A stretch of 64,000 bases of DNA from Sphingomonas sp. LY54. Lineage in GTDB: Bacteria > Pseudomonadota > Alphaproteobacteria > Sphingomonadales > Sphingomonadaceae. The notes beneath the pieces were generated by a model. It saw only the letters and a program-made list of their open reading frames with translations, was not told where the DNA came from and ran no database searches. The DNA lies in contig NZ_CP141588.1 in the NCBI RefSeq assembly GCF_035594035.1, forward strand, positions 124,001 to 188,000, read 5' to 3'. A program made the position numbers and the translations under genes. Numbering within the stretch: position 1 is the stretch's first letter; each line of letters begins with the position of its first letter. This document shows, piece after piece, positions 8,226 to 17,332 of this stretch.

Positions 8226-8702
8226 CTAGGAGGGATCGCGGAAGGGGACTACGTTCTCGCGCCTCTCCGCCGCCGACTTCGCTAGAAGTCGGTCATGCGC
8301 TTTCTTCCACCTCCGAGCCTCCTGCTCGGCACTGCTTCGGTGGTGATAATGCGCAAGTGCTTCCGCTTGGGCATTGTGCTTCAACACCCTCTCGCTTGCC
8401 AGGTCGGACCTTAGTTTTTCAATGAGTTCCGAGGAGGTGCGGGGACTGGAAGGACGCTCTTCCATGGCTTGCAGAATGAGCTGGCGCGTAGCCGGGTACC
8501 TGCACTCTTTGAGAGCAATCAACGTCCGGGACCTTTTCGCTTCCTGGGCGACCGTTGTGAAGTTGACCTTCAGATTCCCCGTCTTCTGGAGCGCTTTCAA
8601 TTCTTTATGCGTGGGATCCCCGCTCATGAGCCGCGCAAGGGCTGCTCGGAAGTCTTTTTCGATCGCGTCCAGCGGTGGAGCGTCGGTCTTTTTCCTCCTC
8701 AT
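8226..8702 (-). CDS. small basic accessory protein of the recombinase module (TnpC/DUF6262-like)
   Basis: This 158-residue, strongly basic, helical protein is the last gene of a four-gene minus-strand operon. Its start overlaps the stop of the 729-aa recombinase by four bases (ATGA). The segment VNFTTVAQEAKRSRTLIAL resembles a small helix-turn-helix, and the second half (about residues 85 to 145) is rich in Arg/Lys/Glu and probably a coiled coil. Tn554-type elements also place a small DNA-binding TnpC after two large recombinases, and TnpC influences insertion orientation and frequency. Family assignment is by size, position and general look, not by a diagnostic motif. Confidence 0.6.
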   Translation of the reverse strand: MRRKKTDAPPLDAIEKDFRAALARLMSGDPTHKELKALQKTGNLKVNFTTVAQEAKRSRTLIALKECRYPATRQLILQAMEERPSSPRTSSELIEKLRSDLASERVLKHNAQAEALAHYHHRSSAEQEARRWKKAHDRLLAKSAAERRENVVPFRDPS

Positions 8703-10888
8703 GATGCGCCACCGCCGAGGCGGTCTTCTACTATCTGGTCGAGATGAGCAACATCAACGCCAAGGTGGCTCAGGAGCACCTTCGCCTGATTTGCGCGCCC
8801 AAGGATCACCCGGAACCTAGTCTCCTCGCCATCAAGCTGCGCTTGCCGATACGAGAAGAGGTTGCGAATATATCGATCTTCCCAGAAGTGCTGGTGCCGA
8901 CCATCGAGCAGGAAGCACTTGCAGCCTGCACATACAGAAGGCTCACGCGTCGCGTAATTGGGCTGCTTGTTTAGCCAGGACGTGGTGCCGGCTACGTCAT
9001 GACAGCGCATCGCCAAAGGATTTAGGGGCAGGCACTTTCCGTGCGGAGCGAACCACAATCGTAAGTCATATTTGGAAACGAACTTTGCGGTCTCGCGCCA
9101 CGCCCGAGAAGTGCTTTGACCATCGATCCGCTCCCGGAGCTCGAGGATGTGCTTTTCCAGTCGCTCGCCCATCTGCCCGCTGAGAAGCGAGCGACCTGTT
9201 GCCAGTTCGAACATTGTGAGCACAGTCTGCTGCGTCCGCACCGCCTGAAGCGGTGCAACCTGATGGCGGTTTTTGCCGATGTACCCGCCAGAGGTGATCT
9301 CTTGGCTTAAATGATGGAATTGCATCTGGAGAGCGGGCAAGAGGCGAGGATCCACTCCATAGGCAAAACTAGCCCACATCTTGCGGAACTGATGGGATCG
9401 GATCTTGCGGCCAGTCGTTTCGCGCCATTCGACGAGATCGTTGTCCTTGATGCGGTGCGCTGACTCGTCCGGTAACTGGCTAAGATCGACCCAGTTTTCG
9501 ATAAAATCTCGCATGTCGTTCAATAATCTCGATCCCAGAATCCTTCCCACGCCCTGAGCGGACTTGGGCAGGCCCAACGGGCTTGTGATCGAGACGAAGA
9601 GCCGGTCGGACTGCGCGAGCACCCGGTATGGCTCGAGTAGGCGATTCAGTAGCAGAAGAGCGTGGACGGCGGGCGGAAGGTCGTTCGCACCTTTGATCCG
9701 CATTCCAATCACCCAATCCTCGTAAATGGGTGTATCCTCCCCCTTCGCAAGGAGGGTACGGCACAGAAATACCTCGTCCAATCCGGAAGACCCCGTCTCG
9801 ATTCTCACGCACACCGGGAGTCCTGAGATGGGATCCACACCCGCCGGAAGCCCGCAAAGCTCCGACATGCGTAAGCCACCTGCCGCCATAACGGTTATGG
9901 AGCACGCTGCTTGGAGCGCCACGACTAAGCGCCTGATAGCTAGGCCCGTGTGCGCTGGATCAACTTCGGTCGGCGCTATTGGTGGGTGCCATGCTGCTTC
10001 GTGACCATCCAAAACCGAAAACTGGAAGGCTCGAGCGGCTTTCCGTTGGCGGGTCTCTTGCGACGATTTTGCCATACCTGGACCGGCATGATGACTACCC
10101 GGGGGGCGATTGTACAACGCCTCAGCGACATCCCTGAGCCGTAAAATGTCTTCGGCCGGGGTGCCCAGAAACCAGGCCGCCTTGTTTAGGATCGGTATCG
10201 CAACCTCATCGGGCAACGGCTGCACCCATCCCTTCGCTTTAGTGGCGATGGTCCTGGCGATGCCGAGGGCTTTTCTGCCGTCCCATGGCTTCTGAGGAAG
10301 TGGTAAAATGCCCGAAGCTTGCAGTGCGTGGCGTTGCTGGAAGATGAGAAGCGGTATGCGAACACGGTTCCACGCCATGCTCTCGCCGATTTCATCATCG
10401 TCTTCGTCCTCTTGGTCCTCGTCTCCATCATCAGCGGCCTCAGCTAGAAGCCCCGGCAGGTCGTCTAGATACTGCTGTAGAGCCTCTGGCCCGAGATCGG
10501 AGGGCATTTCAGCCGCGTTTGCTACCATCCATCGAATGAGCGTCCGCAAACCGACGGATACCGAGCCGATAGTACCGGGAGCTAGCGGCGATGCCTTATC
10601 GCCCGGTGCCACCATCAAAGACCATACGAAGCGTTTGGCCCAATCCAAAATTTTGGCGAATGGGGCGCTCGTCAGAAGGGCGAGCGAAACTCCATCGCTG
10701 CTCCCAACTTCGAACGCCCAGTTTATGGTGCTTGAACTCGTGCCCGCTCCCGCAGTCGGGTTGTCTAGAACCCAAAAAGAATCCCCCCATTTGCTGACGG
10801 ATGAGATTCGCTCCTCGCCGAGACCGCGATCGCGGCGGAGGTGTAGCGGACTCGTCGAAGTAGCGCTGAAGATGTGCGACGTCTTCAT
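8699..10888 (-). CDS. large tyrosine recombinase-like protein of the integration module
   Basis: This is a 729-residue protein. The C-terminal half carries recognisable tyrosine recombinase boxes: GGLRMSELCGL (candidate catalytic Arg, about residue 340), HQFRKMW (the HxxR box, about 500) and FHHLSQEITSGGYIG (His and candidate nucleophilic Tyr, about 523 to 536). All key residues seem present although the motifs are divergent. A very acidic stretch sits near residues 148 to 168 (Asp/Glu-rich). A Cys-containing tail (VCAGCKCFLLDGRHQHFW) may bind metal. It follows the 624-aa gene with one base between and overlaps the small accessory gene, so the module is one transcript. Confidence 0.72.
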   Translation of the reverse strand: MKTSHIFSATSTSPLHLRRDRGLGEERISSVSKWGDSFWVLDNPTAGAGTSSSTINWAFEVGSSDGVSLALLTSAPFAKILDWAKRFVWSLMVAPGDKASPLAPGTIGSVSVGLRTLIRWMVANAAEMPSDLGPEALQQYLDDLPGLLAEAADDGDEDQEDEDDDEIGESMAWNRVRIPLLIFQQRHALQASGILPLPQKPWDGRKALGIARTIATKAKGWVQPLPDEVAIPILNKAAWFLGTPAEDILRLRDVAEALYNRPPGSHHAGPGMAKSSQETRQRKAARAFQFSVLDGHEAAWHPPIAPTEVDPAHTGLAIRRLVVALQAACSITVMAAGGLRMSELCGLPAGVDPISGLPVCVRIETGSSGLDEVFLCRTLLAKGEDTPIYEDWVIGMRIKGANDLPPAVHALLLLNRLLEPYRVLAQSDRLFVSITSPLGLPKSAQGVGRILGSRLLNDMRDFIENWVDLSQLPDESAHRIKDNDLVEWRETTGRKIRSHQFRKMWASFAYGVDPRLLPALQMQFHHLSQEITSGGYIGKNRHQVAPLQAVRTQQTVLTMFELATGRSLLSGQMGERLEKHILELRERIDGQSTSRAWRETAKFVSKYDLRLWFAPHGKCLPLNPLAMRCHDVAGTTSWLNKQPNYATREPSVCAGCKCFLLDGRHQHFWEDRYIRNLFSYRQAQLDGEETRFRVILGRANQAKVLLSHLGVDVAHLDQIVEDRLGGGAS

Positions 10889-10889
10889 C

Positions 10890-12764
10890 TCAGCCGACCG
10901 GAGGGAGCACGATTTTGAATGTTACGGCCTGCTCAAGAACCCCTTCCGAAACATTCTTCAAAAGCGACTCCAGATCGTCGGCAATAGGCTTCCATTTGGT
11001 CGACCAAGCCTCCGGGGAGACTCTGCCTCTCGATTCAAAGATTGCTGTTCGGAGACCGAGATATTGTGCCACGTTTGAAACTTGGCTCACCTCCGCAGCC
11101 GCCAATGGACAGGCTGGGCACTCACCGTAGGCGGTGCAGAGGCGGTCCGCTTTTTGATTTGCGCGGGGACTGTCAAAGGGATCAAGGCACAGAAATCCTG
11201 GCGTAGCGGCGCCAACGTCGTAAGTGAGGGGCTTATGCCTCGGGTCGATTACTCCTCGCGTGGTAAGCCACCGGTCCCGGACGAGTAATATAAGCCCAAT
11301 CCTCTCCCGATAACGTTGCTTCGTTCCGTCGCTGGTATAGTGCCTCCATAGAGTCTCGGGATTTTTTTGTTTCCCGAGTTCTTGAGCTGCCAATAAGTCT
11401 CCCGTTTGAACTTGGACCTCGTCCAGCAAAGTAAATCTGATTTGAGAAAGATTGAACTTGTCGATAGCGTGCGTTTTGATGAAGCTTCGCAGAGCGCATT
11501 TCCAGACTGCATCGCACGAGGGTCCGCCGCTTTTGTGCTCAAACGTTTTCGCAACCGGCGAGGTTGCTCTGGCCTTCGTGACAAACAGCAACAACTTGTC
11601 TTTGCTGGTAATGCGATTTACCGCTGGTCGAATTCTTGCTGTGATAGATCGAAGTTCGTCCAGTAAGATGGCGATGTTGAAAGCAGCTGAAGGACTAGCA
11701 TCCAGTAGAACGACAGGGTCTTCGGCAGCCCGAGCCTTTGGGCCGGATATCCTGATCGTGGGAAGGCCAAATCGCTCGCCCTCATAGATGTCGCCCCACT
11801 CGAGAGACATTGCGGTGTCGGCGTTGAAAGCGGTTGCCGTCGCAATCAACAATACAAACGGAACTAGATCCCTCGATGTTGGGTATAGGAACCCTACGAG
11901 ATCGCGGACGTCATAGTCAGAGGTGAGAGCTCGGAATAATGGCGGGTCGATGTGCTGCAAGCAGCTTATATCATCAACAAACCTTGGGAAGTGTGTTGCT
12001 AGTGCAGCTAAGCACACGGACCGGTCTTGATAATCAGCGCGCCCCTCCTGGATAGCTTTGTTGCCCTTGCGGAGCAGACGGCGGCCTTTTTGCCATCTGT
12101 CAATGGTGCCTAAGATTTCCGCCTCTGCAGCAAGTATTATCTTTTGCATATGAGCGCTCGACAACCGAGGCACTGGAGTGCCCGTTTGGCTACGGCCCGG
12201 CCATGGATTCAGTGGCAGCGCTTCTTCCGCGCGTCCCGCCGCCGACCCCCACGTGCCATCGCTCTTCAGGTGCTGAAGGACCGCACGGACCACTCCCAGA
12301 CGGTTAGCTCTCGTATTTTTGCTAAGTGGTTTGCCGGTTTTCCCCGGCCGGTTCAGAAAGGCCACGAAACCGGTAAAAAATGTCTCGTCCAATTCTTCAA
12401 GCGAGACGAGCGCGTTCCCCGACTCCATCAGGAATGTGTGCAGTCCGGTGCGCAATTCCATTATGCGCTGGTACCGGCTGAGCGCCGCCACGGTAGCGCA
12501 GTATCGAACCAGCCCCTCCGACATCGGCACTGCTAAGTTCGGCAGTGACAGTAGGAATGAAACAACCAGAGTCTGCTCCTCTCTGTCCGGCGTGGGGAAC
12601 ACCAGCTGAAGGAGAGGTCGGCTAGTCTCCGGATCGATCTTACGTTCAAGCCGTGTGAGGCTTGCACCCGCGTCGAGCACCACGACGTTATCGGTGGCGC
12701 GAGCGACCTTCTTGGCTTGCGCGATCACGGACTGCGCGACGGAGCTACGCTTGCTACTCACCAA
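10890..12764 (-). CDS. TnpB-like tyrosine recombinase homologue with degenerate active site
   Basis: The protein has 624 residues, close to Tn554 TnpB in length and position. The usual Arg box reads TAFNADTAMSLEW (about residue 315), with no arginine at the expected place. The second box is QIRFTLLDEV (about 444) and the final box LGKQKNPETLWRHYT (about 461 to 474), where LGH has become LGK. A tyrosine remains. It may therefore act as a structural or DNA-binding partner rather than an independent catalyst. A C-terminal Cys cluster (CTAYGECPACPL) could bind metal. Its start overlaps the end of the TnpA-like gene by 11 bases. Confidence 0.7.
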   Translation of the reverse strand: MVSSKRSSVAQSVIAQAKKVARATDNVVVLDAGASLTRLERKIDPETSRPLLQLVFPTPDREEQTLVVSFLLSLPNLAVPMSEGLVRYCATVAALSRYQRIMELRTGLHTFLMESGNALVSLEELDETFFTGFVAFLNRPGKTGKPLSKNTRANRLGVVRAVLQHLKSDGTWGSAAGRAEEALPLNPWPGRSQTGTPVPRLSSAHMQKIILAAEAEILGTIDRWQKGRRLLRKGNKAIQEGRADYQDRSVCLAALATHFPRFVDDISCLQHIDPPLFRALTSDYDVRDLVGFLYPTSRDLVPFVLLIATATAFNADTAMSLEWGDIYEGERFGLPTIRISGPKARAAEDPVVLLDASPSAAFNIAILLDELRSITARIRPAVNRITSKDKLLLFVTKARATSPVAKTFEHKSGGPSCDAVWKCALRSFIKTHAIDKFNLSQIRFTLLDEVQVQTGDLLAAQELGKQKNPETLWRHYTSDGTKQRYRERIGLILLVRDRWLTTRGVIDPRHKPLTYDVGAATPGFLCLDPFDSPRANQKADRLCTAYGECPACPLAAAEVSQVSNVAQYLGLRTAIFESRGRVSPEAWSTKWKPIADDLESLLKNVSEGVLEQAVTFKIVLPPVG

Positions 12765-14049
12765 ATATCAGCCTGCGGGTATCGACGATTTTCTCCTGGC
12801 CGTCGAAAATCTCGACAAAGCTCAAATATGTGTTGATAGTGGTCGACAGCCGTGCGTGGCCGAGCTGTGCTTGGACCTTCTTCCAAGGCTCAGGATTTCC
12901 CGCCATTTTTTCTGACCAGTAAGTTAGCACGGCGTAAGTATGTCTTAGGTCGTGGACGCAATGACTCGATTTGAACTCATGGCGAACGTCGCCCGTTTCC
13001 GGGTCGACCCTTTCGACGCTTTTCAGCAAACCTGCTTTCCGGCAGATTTCTTCGACAATCTGTTCAACTCGGCGCTCTGAAATTGCGCTTCCCGGTGCAT
13101 TACTATCCTGGCTGGCAAGAAAGAGCCTCGGGGTGGGGCGTTGTCCTGGGTTTCCGGCAGCTACGCATTCTTTACGTTCGCCTTCGATGTAGGCGGTGGC
13201 GTCTTGGATCAGCCAGCTCGGCACTCCAACGACGCGCTCGACGCCGCCTTTGCCAAGGATCGTGAGCGGGTATTCCAGCAAAGGTGCTTGGGGATCCGGG
13301 CAGATCGACAAGATTTGAAAGATCGTGAGCCCGAGAGCTTCACTAAGGCGGAGGCCGACGGCCCACATAAAGTCAGCGAGTAGTCTGTTCCTTGAGGGCC
13401 GCTCGTCTCCATCTCGATTGGCCGCTTGCGGACCGGCTGCTTTGAGGAACGCTTGGAGTTCTCGGGTGAGAAAAGGTCTGACCCCCCGTCGGTTGAGGCG
13501 AACCTTGGGCCCAATGCCCTTGACGGTAGTTCGCACCGAGCCCGTGGTGCTAACGGTAACCGATGATCCGTCTCGGAATTCGTCCAGAGTAATGCTGCCT
13601 TCCAGCAAATCTCCAGAGTATTTTTTGGAATTATGCTGATAGAAGTGGAGGATGACCGCCACTCGGTTTCGGATCGTGATCGGTGCGTAGGCTGCCCCGG
13701 TTTTTGGAGAAATCGCCACCTGGTAAGCGTCCCGATACTGGATCAAGTCACTGCGCGACGCAGTCGTCCAATCCCGAATTCCGATCTGCGGCAAAAACTC
13801 GAACCAGCTCTGCAGAGCGTACGCAGCTGCCTCCCAGGTTTCCGGAGAGGGGCTTTCGCCGTTTTCTACGTACCTTTCGCGAATGAAACTGGTGGGCGCC
13901 TGTAGCAGGGTCATCGAGGGAGTGAAGAACAGCCCCGGCTCCAATGCCCTGCAGCCATCCGTGGACAGCTTCGTCTTGAACACCTGTATCCGCTCCGAGG
14001 GGCGGTAGAGGTCTATCGGCTGTTCACGCATGCCTCGCATGCGCACCAA
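12754..14049 (-). CDS. TnpA-like tyrosine recombinase/integrase, first gene of the integration module
   Basis: The product is 431 residues with a full tyrosine recombinase catalytic set: AVGLRLSEAL (Arg, about residue 236), VHDLRHTYA (His and Arg, about 368) and LGHARLSTTINTY (His, and Tyr at about 408). The N-terminal half (about 40 to 200) has the expected SAM-like core-binding region. It starts about 360 bases from the island-chromosome junction and is transcribed away from it, as tnpA is in Tn554-type elements. It is the likely strand-cleaving enzyme for insertion into the radical SAM gene. No excisionase is evident. Confidence 0.88.
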   Translation of the reverse strand: MVRMRGMREQPIDLYRPSERIQVFKTKLSTDGCRALEPGLFFTPSMTLLQAPTSFIRERYVENGESPSPETWEAAAYALQSWFEFLPQIGIRDWTTASRSDLIQYRDAYQVAISPKTGAAYAPITIRNRVAVILHFYQHNSKKYSGDLLEGSITLDEFRDGSSVTVSTTGSVRTTVKGIGPKVRLNRRGVRPFLTRELQAFLKAAGPQAANRDGDERPSRNRLLADFMWAVGLRLSEALGLTIFQILSICPDPQAPLLEYPLTILGKGGVERVVGVPSWLIQDATAYIEGERKECVAAGNPGQRPTPRLFLASQDSNAPGSAISERRVEQIVEEICRKAGLLKSVERVDPETGDVRHEFKSSHCVHDLRHTYAVLTYWSEKMAGNPEPWKKVQAQLGHARLSTTINTYLSFVEIFDGQEKIVDTRRLIFGE

Positions 14050-14186
14050 TCCTATGAACAGAAATGCAGAAATCTATTCGTCATAATGCGTACCGGAGCA
14101 CTATTTTCGCCTGCGTAACTCCCGGGGCCATAAAGCAGCTAAAGCTAGGGCTTCTCGCGGAGACCCTCCCCCCGGACCCCCCTCCC

Positions 14187-14302
14187 GAGCGGTTGTCGCC
14201 CGTGGGCCCACAGGCACCTCCCACGGCCGTCGCCGCCTGCGCCCTTGAATGCGCGCGTCGCCGGCCGTGGGGCCCTCCTGTGGACTACGGGGACAACCGC
14301 TC
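14187..14302. repeat. 116-bp nested inverted repeat at the island end
   Basis: Outer arms GAGCGGTTGTC (14187-14197) and GACAACCGCTC (14292-14302) are perfect complements. Middle arms CCACAG (14208-14213) and CTGTGG (14278-14283) and inner arms CCCACGGCCG (14220-14229) and CGGCCGTGGG (14262-14271) are also exact, with partly matching bases between. The whole could fold into one long cruciform or RNA hairpin. It lies between the first recombinase gene and the island junction, so it may be a recombinase site, a barrier to transcription entering from outside, or both. The remaining bases from 14050 to 14408 hold no supported gene. Confidence 0.75.
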
Positions 14303-14408
14303 ATTCAGGCGTCGTGAACACTGCAAACGCTACGAAGTGTACGGTGGCTCGAAAAAGGTTACAGCCGGATTTCCGCCAACCTCTTTCCCCCGCCGACGCT
14401 ACGGAGAA

Positions 14409-14421
14409 CATGCTCGCAGCC
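14409..14421 (-). other. island-chromosome junction (attachment-site half)
   Basis: On the minus strand the chromosomal gene reads GGCTGCGAGCATG, coding for GCEH plus one base of the next codon. Beyond 14409 the sequence no longer encodes the expected continuation (Gly-Cys-Ile-Tyr-Cys). Because of microhomology the exact crossover could be at any point in or just beside these 13 bases. The matching junction at the other end of the island lies before the window. Confidence 0.78.
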
Positions 14422-14652
14422 GCGATAGGGATTGATCGAGCGGTCGAAGCCGATGTCGGGCGAATGGTTGCGGGTGATGATCGTCTTGGGCTTCTCGACC
14501 GTCACGCTCGTCCGCAGCGGCGGCATGACGCCATCGAGCGCCTCGCGCGCATCGAGCCAGTCCCCGTCCGCCTCGCGCACGGCGAGCCCGAAGCGGGTCG
14601 GGACCTTGTTCTCGGGCGCGCCACGGCCGGCGCGGACATCGGGACGGGGCAT
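14409..14652 (-). pseudogene. chromosomal PA0069-family radical SAM gene, cut after codon 81 by the island
   Basis: The first 81 codons are intact, beginning MPRPDVRAGRGAPENK and ending DRSINPYRGCEH. The cluster motif should continue with GCIYC, but the sequence switches to island DNA. The leftover frame runs to a chance stop at 14359, giving a useless 97-residue peptide without the cluster cysteines. It lies 40 bases after the lytic transglycosylase gene on the same strand and was probably the third gene of that operon. The missing C-terminal part should be found beyond the far end of the island. Confidence 0.88.
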
Positions 14653-14692
14653 GCCAATGTTCTACGCCCAAGGCGAGAACAAAGCAAGAACG

Positions 14693-16465
14693 TCAATTGC
14701 TGCCGGCGGCTCCGGCGCGCGATCCTTCGTCGAGGCGGACCGCGGTGGCACCGGGCAGGCCGGGGAAGCGCGGCCACAGTCCTTGGGCGAGCGCCTTGCG
14801 GCTGATCGATTCGCGGCCGGCCTGCTGCTGGTAGATCCAGTAATTGCGCAGGATGATCGGTACGTAGCCGCGGGTTTCCCAATAAGGCAGCGACTCGATG
14901 TAGAGCAGGGGATCGCCGCGGTCGAAGGCGCGGTTGTTCCATTCGGCGATCGGCGCGGGACCGGCATTGTAGGCCGCGATCACCTTGGGCAGCAGGCCGC
15001 CGGTGCCGTAATGGCTGCGCAGATATTCGAGATAGGACTGGCCATATTCGAGGTTGGCGCTGGGCTGGTCGAGCTGGGCGCGGTCGAACGCCTCGCCGCG
15101 GGCGCGGGCGATGTCGCCGGCCGTGCCGGGCCGCACCTGCATCAGGCCGACCGCGCCGGCCGGGCTCACCACGGCGCTGCGGAAATTCGATTCCTGCAGG
15201 GCGTGGGCGTAAGCGAGCGCCGGATCGACCCGCCAGCCGCGCGTCGGCTGCCAGTCCGGCGCGGGATAGCGCGCGGCGAGGTTCATGCGCGTGCCCTTGG
15301 GGACATTGTGCGCCAGCCAGAACTGGGCAGAGGCGAGGTCGAGGTCGGCGGCGAGATGGACGAGGGCGGCGTGGTCACCCGGCGCGATCCGCGCCTGGTG
15401 CCGGATATGCTCTTCGGCGAGCGCGGTTTCGCCGATCTCGACCAAAGCCATCGCCGCCTTGACGTTGGGCTTGGCCGCGATGCCGCGCCACTCGGCGTCG
15501 CCGAAGTCGTGCAGCCCCGCATAATTGCGCGTCTTGATGCCGAGTGCTTCGGCCGCGAGCAGCCCGTAGAAGGTTTCCTTGAGCGCTGCGGCGCTGCGCA
15601 GCCGCGCCTGCACCCGCTCGGGCTTGGCGCAGCGCGTGTCGGCCCGGGCCGCCCAATAATGGCCGGCCGCGGTCAGTTCGGGATCGCCCGAACGCGCGCC
15701 GACGGTGGCGAAGGCGTCCGCGGCCGCATCGCAATCGTGGAGGCGCCAGGCGGCGAGCCCCGACACCCAAGCCGCCTGCAGCGCCCACTCGCCGCTGCCG
15801 CTGCCGCTGCGCGCCGCGTCGGCGAGGCGGCGGGCGTCGCTGTCGGCGCCGATCAGATAATAGGACCAGGCGATGCGCTGCTGGAATTCGGTGAGCGCGA
15901 CCGGCGACAAAGCATATTGCTGCGGCGTCAGGATCGCCTCGGCCTCGCGCGGCCGGTCGGCGACGATCAGCGGCTGGATCTGCGCCTCGAGCGGCGCCGC
16001 CACGGGATCGGACTTAGTGACGCTCCGCGCCCGCGACCGGCGCGGCTGCTCGCCGCCCCAGATCAGGGTCTGCGTCGGCGTGACGACGGGCAGCGCGATC
16101 GCGCCGCGGGTCTGGGCGAGCCGGCCAAGCTGCGCCGCCTGCGGCTGGTCCGGGGCGAGGGCGACCAAAGTGGTGAGCTGGTCGAGCGTCGTCACCGGCG
16201 AGCCCTTGGCGAGATAGAGCTGGGCGCGGGCAGTCGCGTGAAGCGGGCCGTTGCCCATGCCGTCGAGCCGGGCCGTGGCGCCGGCCCAGTCATTGGCGCG
16301 GATCGCGGCGAAGACCTCGCGATAGGAGCTGCGCTCGGCGGCGGTCAGCGCAGTCGGCTTGGCGGCGCGCGCCTTGGCGATGGTCGGCGCGGCATCGGCC
16401 AGCGCCGGCGCGGCGGGAAAGGCAAGCGCCACGGCGGCCAGCAGCAGGGTGCGGATCTGGGTCAT
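14693..16465 (-). CDS. soluble lytic murein transglycosylase, periplasmic
   Basis: The start at 16465 gives a 590-residue protein with a clean signal peptide ([19 protein letters not shown], cleavage near ALA) and overlaps the upstream gene's stop by four bases; the longer upstream frame is unlikely. A long helical, TPR-like N-terminal region (about residues 30 to 400) is followed by the SLT domain (about 415 to 530) with catalytic glutamate in HALQESNFRS, then AVGLMQVRPGTA and YNAGPAPI. It cleaves peptidoglycan glycan strands to 1,6-anhydro products, in the Slt70 manner. Confidence 0.9.
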   Translation of the reverse strand: MTQIRTLLLAAVALAFPAAPALADAAPTIAKARAAKPTALTAAERSSYREVFAAIRANDWAGATARLDGMGNGPLHATARAQLYLAKGSPVTTLDQLTTLVALAPDQPQAAQLGRLAQTRGAIALPVVTPTQTLIWGGEQPRRSRARSVTKSDPVAAPLEAQIQPLIVADRPREAEAILTPQQYALSPVALTEFQQRIAWSYYLIGADSDARRLADAARSGSGSGEWALQAAWVSGLAAWRLHDCDAAADAFATVGARSGDPELTAAGHYWAARADTRCAKPERVQARLRSAAALKETFYGLLAAEALGIKTRNYAGLHDFGDAEWRGIAAKPNVKAAMALVEIGETALAEEHIRHQARIAPGDHAALVHLAADLDLASAQFWLAHNVPKGTRMNLAARYPAPDWQPTRGWRVDPALAYAHALQESNFRSAVVSPAGAVGLMQVRPGTAGDIARARGEAFDRAQLDQPSANLEYGQSYLEYLRSHYGTGGLLPKVIAAYNAGPAPIAEWNNRAFDRGDPLLYIESLPYWETRGYVPIILRNYWIYQQQAGRESISRKALAQGLWPRFPGLPGATAVRLDEGSRAGAAGSN

Positions 16466-17217
16466 GGGGTCGGTCCTTCGACGAGCATCTGCAGGTCCGC
16501 CCAGGCGAGCCGTTTGGCGCTGGGTTGTTCGAGCAGGTGGGAGGGAGCGAAAGTGACGAGAGCCGGGATGTCGCCGGCATGCGTCGAAATCCGATGCCAG
16601 CGGCCGCGCGCCTTGGCGACCGGCAGGCCGAGCAGCGCCTTGGAACAGGCGTCGCCGAACAAGAGTACGCAATCCGGCGACGCGAGCCCTACATGATGGC
16701 GTGCGAGATTCGCGCAATGCGTAGAAGCCGCAGTCGTGAGTCTACCGTCCGGGGCGCGCAGACAGGACAAGGAGGCGAGGTAGATCGCATTGCGGTCGCG
16801 GCCGATCGCGGCGAGCATCCGGTCGAACAGGCGCCCGGCTTCGCCGGAGAGCAAGGTCCCGGTGCTGCAATCCTCCGCCGCCGGCATGTCGGTCACGATC
16901 ATCAGGCCCGAGGCGGGATCGCCCGACGGGCAGACGCGCGGCGCCGACGGCGAGGCGTAGGGCAGGCTGTCATTGTCGCGCAGATAAGCGTGGAAAAGCG
17001 TAAGCTGGTCGGGGAGCGGCTCGGCGGGCGCAGGCACTGGCGTCGGTTGAGCGCCGGTTCCCGGTACAGGCGGCGCGACGGCTGTCGCGGCCTTGGCTTT
17101 CGGGCGCAGCCAGTCGCGCGGCTCCTCGTCGACCATCACATCGACGCCCGCGTCAGCCCACCACTGCAACGCGCTTGCCGCGGCTGCAGGGTCCAGGGGA
17201 TTGTTGCCCCGCTCCAC
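16462..17217 (-). CDS. uracil-DNA glycosylase superfamily protein
   Basis: The protein has about 250 residues. After a proline/alanine-rich linker (about residues 45 to 75) comes the glycosylase-type core: [18 protein letters not shown], then [21 protein letters not shown] and the C-terminal [11 protein letters not shown]. These resemble family 4/5-type enzymes that remove uracil from DNA, but the usual iron-sulfur cysteine set is not complete, so activity is uncertain. The GTG at 17217 follows an AGGAGG; a TTG at 17253 would add 12 residues. Its stop overlaps the transglycosylase start, forming an operon. Confidence 0.7.
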   Translation of the reverse strand: MERGNNPLDPAAAASALQWWADAGVDVMVDEEPRDWLRPKAKAATAVAPPVPGTGAQPTPVPAPAEPLPDQLTLFHAYLRDNDSLPYASPSAPRVCPSGDPASGLMIVTDMPAAEDCSTGTLLSGEAGRLFDRMLAAIGRDRNAIYLASLSCLRAPDGRLTTAASTHCANLARHHVGLASPDCVLLFGDACSKALLGLPVAKARGRWHRISTHAGDIPALVTFAPSHLLEQPSAKRLAWADLQMLVEGPTP

Positions 17218-17332
17218 GCCCTCCTTAGGGGCAGTACTTGACGGGCTGGTCAACCGTAAAATCGCAGCTTATCTGCCAGACGTTGGCCGTTTGCGACGAA
17301 GAAGACCGCACGGCGCCGAAACGGAGAGCGGA

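Noticed and set aside
14050..14410. tRNA gene as the island integration site
   Set aside because: No cloverleaf is present; the site is inside a protein-coding gene.
14064..14435. 123-codon plus-strand frame across the island junction
   Set aside because: It runs through the palindrome and the attachment site and has no ribosome site or recognisable sequence.
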